A stretch of 64,000 bases of DNA from JAMXLO01 sp037201625 (lineage in GTDB: Bacteria; Pseudomonadota; Alphaproteobacteria; Acetobacterales; Acetobacteraceae). The position numbers were made by a program, and so were the translations under genes. The first letter of the stretch is position 1. The number at the start of each line of letters is the position of its first letter. Location: positions 558,001 through 622,000 of the forward strand of contig JBBCGR010000003.1 of NCBI GenBank assembly GCA_037201625.1. The letters are read 5' to 3'. The notes under the pieces are model-generated. The model had not been told where the DNA came from and did no database searches. It was given only the letters and a program-made list of their open reading frames with translations. This document shows, in pieces, positions 59,387 to 64,000 of the stretch.

Positions 59387-60197
59387 CCCGCTCCAGGTCC
59401 GCCAGCACGCCGCCCGGCGACACCAGCAGCACCTCGTCGAAGCCGATCTGCTGGAGCCGCCGCAGCCGCAACTGCGCCTCGTCCGGCGGGCAGACCAGCG
59501 TCACGTGGGACACCTTCGCGAGTTCCGCTGTCGCCGGCGTCTCCGCCAGGTCGATCGCGACATTGGCCAGCACGGCGTTGGTGCCGCCCGCCTCGCGGTA
59601 GATGCGCATGCCGGCCTCCAGGTCCTCCCAACTGCTGTAGCGGCCCGATGGGGTCCAGCCCTGGCACTCCTTGGCCGCGAAGGTGATCCAGCGCGGGCTG
59701 CGCCAGGCCCCGATCAGGATCGGCGGCCCGCCCTCGCAGCCTGCCCAGGTGGACAGCACGCCGCCGCTGTTGGTCGGCTCGCCCCGCCAGGTGCGGCGCA
59801 TGACGTCGAGCGACGTGCGGAAGGTGCGGAATCGCGTGTCGTAGTCGTAGCCCAGCAATTCGAAATCGGCGCGCGTCGATCCGCTGCCCACGCCGAGGCG
59901 CAGCCGGTTGCCGGACAGGGCCTGCACCGACTGGACGCGGTGCGCGAGTTCGATCGGATGGCGCAGCGGCACCTGGACGACCGAGATGCCGATCTCGACG
60001 CGCTCGGTGACCGCCGCGATGGTGGCAAGCTCGATCAACGGGTCGAAGGTCGGCCTGCCGCGGCCAAGCGCATCGCCAACCCAGATGCCGGGAAAGCCGC
60101 TGGCTTCGATCTTGCGCGCGTAGTCGACCATGCCGGCCTTGATGCGATCGGTCGGCTGCGCGTCAGGGTCGACGCGGATCATGGCGCTAATCTTCAT
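59370..60197 (-). CDS. LLM class flavin-dependent oxidoreductase
   Basis: 275 residues from ATG 60197 (MKISAMIRVDPDAQ). Luciferase-like TIM-barrel features: SGFPGIWVGDALGRGRPTFD, ISVVQVPLRHPIELAHRV, GNRLRLGVGSGSTRADFELL and GPPILIGAWRSPRWITFAAK. It uses FMNH2 or F420 to hydroxylate or reduce small organics; the substrate is unknown. Divergent from the CoA-transferase gene, so the pair may belong to one catabolic pathway. Confidence 0.88.
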   Translation of the reverse strand: MKISAMIRVDPDAQPTDRIKAGMVDYARKIEASGFPGIWVGDALGRGRPTFDPLIELATIAAVTERVEIGISVVQVPLRHPIELAHRVQSVQALSGNRLRLGVGSGSTRADFELLGYDYDTRFRTFRTSLDVMRRTWRGEPTNSGGVLSTWAGCEGGPPILIGAWRSPRWITFAAKECQGWTPSGRYSSWEDLEAGMRIYREAGGTNAVLANVAIDLAETPATAELAKVSHVTLVCPPDEAQLRLRRLQQIGFDEVLLVSPGGVLADLERARDLA

Positions 60198-60306
60198 GGA
60201 GAGACGACCTCGTTGCCTGATTGCGGCGAGCATAGCAGGAACCCCGCATCTGTCGCATCCACCCGGAACCGGGCATTCTGGCGCCCACAACCAGGAGGAC
60301 ACGCCC

Positions 60307-61710
60307 ATGCCGCAACAGGCCCTGCGCTCGATCCTGCCGGTGGCCGGCTGGCCCGCCGATCGCGCCGACAGCGTGGCGTTCAGCGGTGGTACCGATCCTG
60401 TCCTGCCGACGCCGTTCCGCATCGGTGTGGCGGGCGCCGCGACGCTCGCGGCAACCGGCCTCGCCGCCGCCGACCTGTGGGCGCTGCGCACCGGGCGGCA
60501 GCAGGACGTGGGCGTCGATCTGCGCCAGGCCACCGCGTCGCTGCGCAGTGGCCATTACATGAAGCTGGGCGACGGCGAGGTCTCGGCGCGGCGCAACTCC
60601 ATCATGGGCGTCTATCCCACCAAGGATGGGCGCTGGAGCTACCTGCACTGCAACTTCCCCAACCATCGCGCCGCGGCGCTCGGTGTGCTCGGCGTTCCCG
60701 AGGAGCGCGACGCCGTGGCGCGCGCGGTCGCCACCTGGAACGCCGCCGACCTCGAGGAGGCCATCATCGCGGCCAAGGGCGCCGGCGGCATGGTGCGCAC
60801 CCAGGCGGAATGGGCCGAGCATCCGCAGGCCGCGGCGATTGCATCGCTGCCGCTGATGGAGATCGTGCGGATCGGCGACAGCCCGCCCGAGCCACTGCCG
60901 GCCGGCGACCGCCCGCTGTCGGGCATCCGCGTGCTGGACCTGACGCGCGTGCTGGCCGGTCCGACCTGTGCCCGCACCCTGGCCGAGCATGGTGCGGAGA
61001 TCATGAAGATCACCGCGCCGCATCTGCCCAATCTCGGCTACCAGGAATTCGACACCGGCCACGGCAAGCTGTCGGCGCATCTCGACCTCCGCGAGCCAGG
61101 CGACGTCGAGGTGTTGCGCGGCCTGGTCGGCCAGGCTGACGTGTTCTCGCAGGGCTACCGGCCGGGGACGCTGGGCGCGCGCGGATTGTCACCCGAGGAA
61201 CTGGCGGCGCTGCGGCCCGGCCTGGTCTATGTGTCGCTGTCGGCGTTCGGCCATGTCGGCCCGTGGGCCTCGCGCCGCGGCTTCGACACGGTGGTGCAGA
61301 CGGTCAGTGGCATCACCTCGCGCCAGGTGGAGGTGGTGCCCGGCAAGTCGGCCGCCCCGCAATTCTACCCGGTCTCGGCGATCGACTACTGCACCGGCTA
61401 CCTCATGGCGTTCGGCGCGATGGTCGCGCTGGCACGCCGCGCGCAGGAGGGCGGAAGCTGGCTGGTGCGCATCTCGCTGGCGCAAACAGGCAAGTGGCTG
61501 CTCGACCTGGGCGAGGTCGCCGAGGCCGCGGCCCGCGATGCGCCGGCGGAGTTCGCGCCCGAGGAACTCGAGCGCTGGTCGATGGTCAGCGAGACGCCGT
61601 CCGGCCGGCTGCGCCATCTGGGGCCGGTCGTTCGCCTCTCCGAGACGCCGCCCTACTGGGCGCGGCCGTCGGTGCCGCTCGGCTATCATCCCCCGGTCTG
61701 GCCGGCCTGA
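60307..61710 (+). CDS. Class III (CaiB/BaiF) CoA-transferase
   Basis: 467 residues; CAGGAGGACACG precedes ATG 60307. The C-terminal two thirds are the CaiB/BaiF fold: LSGIRVLDLTRVLAGPTCAR, AHLDLREPGDVEVLRGLV, LVYVSLSAFGHVGPWASRRG, FDTVVQTVSGI (with the family Asp). The N-terminal third (PFRIGVAGAATLAATGLAAA, VDLRQATASLR) is a diverged copy of another fold segment, seen in long alphaproteobacterial members. It moves CoA between organic acids. Confidence 0.87.
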   Translation: MPQQALRSILPVAGWPADRADSVAFSGGTDPVLPTPFRIGVAGAATLAATGLAAADLWALRTGRQQDVGVDLRQATASLRSGHYMKLGDGEVSARRNSIMGVYPTKDGRWSYLHCNFPNHRAAALGVLGVPEERDAVARAVATWNAADLEEAIIAAKGAGGMVRTQAEWAEHPQAAAIASLPLMEIVRIGDSPPEPLPAGDRPLSGIRVLDLTRVLAGPTCARTLAEHGAEIMKITAPHLPNLGYQEFDTGHGKLSAHLDLREPGDVEVLRGLVGQADVFSQGYRPGTLGARGLSPEELAALRPGLVYVSLSAFGHVGPWASRRGFDTVVQTVSGITSRQVEVVPGKSAAPQFYPVSAIDYCTGYLMAFGAMVALARRAQEGGSWLVRISLAQTGKWLLDLGEVAEAAARDAPAEFAPEELERWSMVSETPSGRLRHLGPVVRLSETPPYWARPSVPLGYHPPVWPA

Positions 61711-61805
61711 TCGGCGCACGGCGGGGGCGGCGGGCGAAGCGGGGGATGGATAAAACCGCCAGTGCTCCCATCTGCGTGCAGGCTGAGGCTTTGCGGGAGA
61801 TTGCC

Positions 61806-62333
61806 ATGCGCGGTGCGGTCCTGTTGTCGCTGTTCGGGTTGGTTGCGGGGGCCGTGCCGGCCGCCGCGGGTCCGGTTGCCGCCGGGCCGGTCGCCGTGGC
61901 GTTCGACCATCCGGAGACCTACACCGATGCCACGCTCTACGGTGGCCACGGCCTGAAGGCCGAGCAGCCCGCGCTCGACGCGATCGCCCAGTACCTGGAG
62001 CGCCTCGGCGCCCGCTATCTGGCGCCGGACCAGACACTCAGCATCGAGGTGCTGAACGTGGACCTGGCCGGACAGTACGAGCCGTGGCGGGCGCTGTCCT
62101 ATGACGTGCGGATCCTGCGCGACATCTACCCGCCGCGGATCACCCTGCGCTACCGGCTGAGCGAGGCCGGCCGGACCTTGGTCGAGGGGCGAGAGGTGGT
62201 GTCCGACATCAACTACCTGGCCAACGGCGTCGCGCGCCAGGATCAGGACCCGCTGCGCTACGAGAAGGCCATGCTGTCCAACTGGTTCCAGGCCCGCCTC
62301 GTGGCGCGCAAGGCCGCTCCCGGCGGGGCATGA
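61806..62333 (+). CDS. DUF3016 family protein, secreted
   Basis: 175 residues from ATG 61806 (RBS GGGAG). Signal peptide MRGAVLLSLFGLVAGAVPAA ending AAG. DUF3016 motifs: VAFDHPETYTDATLYGGHGL, LSIEVLNVDLAGQYEPWRAL, ITLRYRLSEAGRTLVEGRE and DPLRYEKAMLSNWF. Periplasmic; function unknown. It sits upstream of bamD on the same strand, 114 bp away. Confidence 0.85.
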   Translation: MRGAVLLSLFGLVAGAVPAAAGPVAAGPVAVAFDHPETYTDATLYGGHGLKAEQPALDAIAQYLERLGARYLAPDQTLSIEVLNVDLAGQYEPWRALSYDVRILRDIYPPRITLRYRLSEAGRTLVEGREVVSDINYLANGVARQDQDPLRYEKAMLSNWFQARLVARKAAPGGA

Positions 62334-62447
62334 CCACCGGGATTGGCCGGCGGGAATTGATCGCCGGATCATGGCCGGCGGAGCGTGATCGCGGGACATG
62401 GTCGGCGGCCGCTTCGCGTCGCGCCACTGCGTGGTATAAGCGGCCCG

Positions 62448-63302
62448 ATGACTCCGATTCACGGCCTGCCAAGACGCTTCGCCCTCGTCCTTTTCCTGGC
62501 GCTGCCGCTGCTGTCCGGCTGCGGCGGCTCGAAGGATGAGGACACGGCCGCCACCACCACCGTGGCGCCGGTCGAGGACCTCTACAACAACGGCATCGAT
62601 GCGCTGAACGCACAGCGCTACGAGACCGCGACCGACCAGTTCAACCTGGTCGAGCAGAACTACCCGTATTCGAGTTGGGCGGTGAACGCCCAGCTCATGC
62701 AGGGCTACACGCAGTATCTGCGCAACCGCTACACCGAGGCCATCGGCACGCTGGACCGCTTCATCCAGCTCCACCCGGCGCACCGCGACGTTGCCTACGC
62801 GTATTACCTGCGCGCGCTCTGCTATTACGAGCAGATCGCCGACATCCAGCGCGACCAGCGCGGCACCGACCTGGCGATGAACGCGCTGCAGGAGGTGGTG
62901 AACCGGTTTCCCGACAGCGCCTATGCGCGCGACGCGCGGCTGAAGATCGATCTCTGCCGCGACCACCTCGCCGGCAAGGAGATGGAGATCGGCCGCTGGT
63001 ATGAAGGCCAGCATCTGTATGAGGCAGCGCTCGGCCGCTTCCAGCGCGTGGTGGACGACTACCAGACCACCAACCACGTGCCCGAGGCGCTGCACCGCCT
63101 GACCGAGATCTATCTGCTGCTCGGCCTGCGCGACCAGGCGCGCAAGACCGCCTCGGTGCTGGGCTATAACTATCCGGGCAGCGAATGGTATGAGGACAGC
63201 TACAACAATCTGTTCGACAGCGGCCTGGTGCAGCAGCCGGGCCCGCCACGGAAGCCGGACAATCGCGGGTTCTTCACCCGTGCCTGGCACTCCGTCTTCT
63301 GA
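62448..63302 (+). CDS. bamD: Outer-membrane protein assembly factor BamD
   Basis: 284 residues. Lipoprotein signal with lipobox LLSGC (Cys25). TPR-like repeats: LYNNGIDALNAQRYETATDQ, FNLVEQNYPYSSWAVNAQLM, RYTEAIGTLDRFIQLHPAHR and YYLRALCYYEQIADIQRDQR, the BamD/ComL signature. An essential part of the BAM complex inserting beta-barrel proteins. The start at 62448 gives the normal signal-peptide length. recN follows 26 bp downstream. Confidence 0.95.
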   Translation: MTPIHGLPRRFALVLFLALPLLSGCGGSKDEDTAATTTVAPVEDLYNNGIDALNAQRYETATDQFNLVEQNYPYSSWAVNAQLMQGYTQYLRNRYTEAIGTLDRFIQLHPAHRDVAYAYYLRALCYYEQIADIQRDQRGTDLAMNALQEVVNRFPDSAYARDARLKIDLCRDHLAGKEMEIGRWYEGQHLYEAALGRFQRVVDDYQTTNHVPEALHRLTEIYLLLGLRDQARKTASVLGYNYPGSEWYEDSYNNLFDSGLVQQPGPPRKPDNRGFFTRAWHSVF

Positions 63303-63328
63303 CCTGACGCGGCAGCAGGCGCAGCCGC

Positions 63329-64000
63329 ATGCTCACCGCCCTCGCCATCCGTGACGTGGTGCTGATCGAGCGGCTGGACCTGTCATTCGGGCCCGGCCTG
63401 ACGGTGCTGACCGGCGAGACCGGCGCCGGGAAATCCATCCTGCTCGACAGTCTGGGCCTGGCGATGGGCGCGCGCGCCGATACCGGCCTGGTGCGCACGG
63501 GCAGCGAGCAGGCCAGCGTCACCGCCTGCTTCTCGCCGCCGGCCGGTCATCCGCTGGCCGCGCTGCTCGCCGAGCAGGGGCTGGAGGCGGAGGACGATGT
63601 GGTGCTCCGCCGCGTGGTCGCGCGCGATGGGCGGTCGCGGGCATTCATCAATGACCAGCCGGTGGGCGTGGCGCTGCTGCGTCGCGCCGCCGCGCTGCTG
63701 GTGGAGGTGCAGGGGCAGCACGAGCAGATCGGCCTCGCCGATGCGGCGGGCCACGCCGGACTGCTCGATGCGTTCGGCGTGCCGCGCGTGCTGCGCGACG
63801 CCACCGCATCGGCGTGGCGCGGCTGGCGGGCGGCGATCGCCGCGCTGGCCGCCGCGCGCGAGGCCATCGCCGCCGCGGCGCGCGATGAGGAATGGCTGCG
63901 CCACGCGGTCCAGGAACTGGCTTCGCTCGCGCCGCAGACCGGCGAGGAGGAGCGGCTGGCGCAGGAGCGTCAGCGGCTGCAGCAGGGCGAGCGCCGGGCG
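63329..64000 (+). CDS. recN: DNA repair protein RecN, N-terminal fragment
   Basis: 224 residues visible, cut by the right edge. MLTALAIRDVVLIERLDLSF then Walker A GETGAGKS at 29-36, DSLGLAMGARAD, GRSRAFINDQPVGVALLRR and LLVEVQGQHEQIGLADAAGH are RecN signatures. An SMC-like ATPase for double-strand break repair. The coiled coil begins near the end of the visible part (Ala/Arg/Glu-rich). Adjacent to bamD, a common alphaproteobacterial order. Confidence 0.95.
   Translation, partial: MLTALAIRDVVLIERLDLSFGPGLTVLTGETGAGKSILLDSLGLAMGARADTGLVRTGSEQASVTACFSPPAGHPLAALLAEQGLEAEDDVVLRRVVARDGRSRAFINDQPVGVALLRRAAALLVEVQGQHEQIGLADAAGHAGLLDAFGVPRVLRDATASAWRGWRAAIAALAAAREAIAAAARDEEWLRHAVQELASLAPQTGEEERLAQERQRLQQGERRA

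Overview
The window is a high-GC bacterial chromosome segment. It most likely comes from a motile alphaproteobacterium, probably Acetobacteraceae. The reasons are the flagellar gene order (flgB-flgC-fliE-fliQ-fliR-flhB with divergent fliO-fliP), an alphaproteobacterial-type LexA box (GTTC-N7-GTTC) before recA, a Hint-domain beta-helix protein, CsbD/DUF3309/entericidin stress genes and the abundance of dipeptide-type ABC transporters. Species cannot be fixed from the sequence alone. I saw no rRNA, tRNA, CRISPR array, prophage or insertion sequence.

Layout. 1-2.0 kb: tail of a formylglycine-generating-enzyme-like protein, an MNT-HEPN toxin-antitoxin pair and a DUF29 gene. 2.0-5.6 kb: sugar-acid catabolism (UxaA/GarD-type dehydratase, HpcH/HpaI aldolase, zinc alcohol dehydrogenase). 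5.8-7.3 kb: beta-helix protein with a C-terminal Hint domain. 7.2-9.5 kb: CstA with its YbdD partner. 9.6-11.3 kb: Cache-type chemoreceptor. 11.3-21.0 kb: a long minus-strand peptide/opine-type ABC transporter operon (two ATPases, two permeases, binding protein) interleaved with a TTC38-like TPR protein, a nucleotidyltransferase-6 protein and a histidine phosphatase, followed by an M20 amidohydrolase. 21.1-21.7 kb: a VapBC-type toxin-antitoxin pair.

22.3-28.9 kb: FAD-linked D-2-hydroxyacid dehydrogenase, second chemoreceptor, HMG-CoA-lyase-like enzyme, enoyl-CoA hydratase and prfC. 29.0-29.5 kb: three-gene stress cassette (entericidin, CsbD, DUF3309). 30.2-37.3 kb: a second complete dipeptide-type ABC operon with two adjacent, closely similar binding proteins. 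37.5-44.1 kb: minus-strand run of binding protein, alpha/beta hydrolase, lytic transglycosylase, GT87-like membrane protein and P1/DmpA peptidase. 44.2-47.5 kb: ECF sigma factor, DUF1272 protein, two polysaccharide deacetylases and cyanase.

47.5-52.2 kb: flagellar export and rod cluster, divergent around a 96-bp promoter region. 52.3-63.3 kb: recA, a GT61 glycosyltransferase with a repetitive tail, a small LEH-repeat peptide, alaS, an MFS transporter, an LLM-class monooxygenase, a class III CoA-transferase, a DUF3016 protein and bamD. recN runs off the right edge.

Overall the region is oriented to scavenging peptides and organic acids (two full importers plus an orphan binding protein, amidohydrolase, peptidase, CstA), chemotaxis and motility, beside conserved housekeeping genes. 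The least explained elements are the LEH-repeat peptide, the hairpin mosaic at 12.6-12.8 kb, the accessory genes inside the first ABC operon, the Hint protein and a 91-residue orphan heading the fliO-fliP operon.
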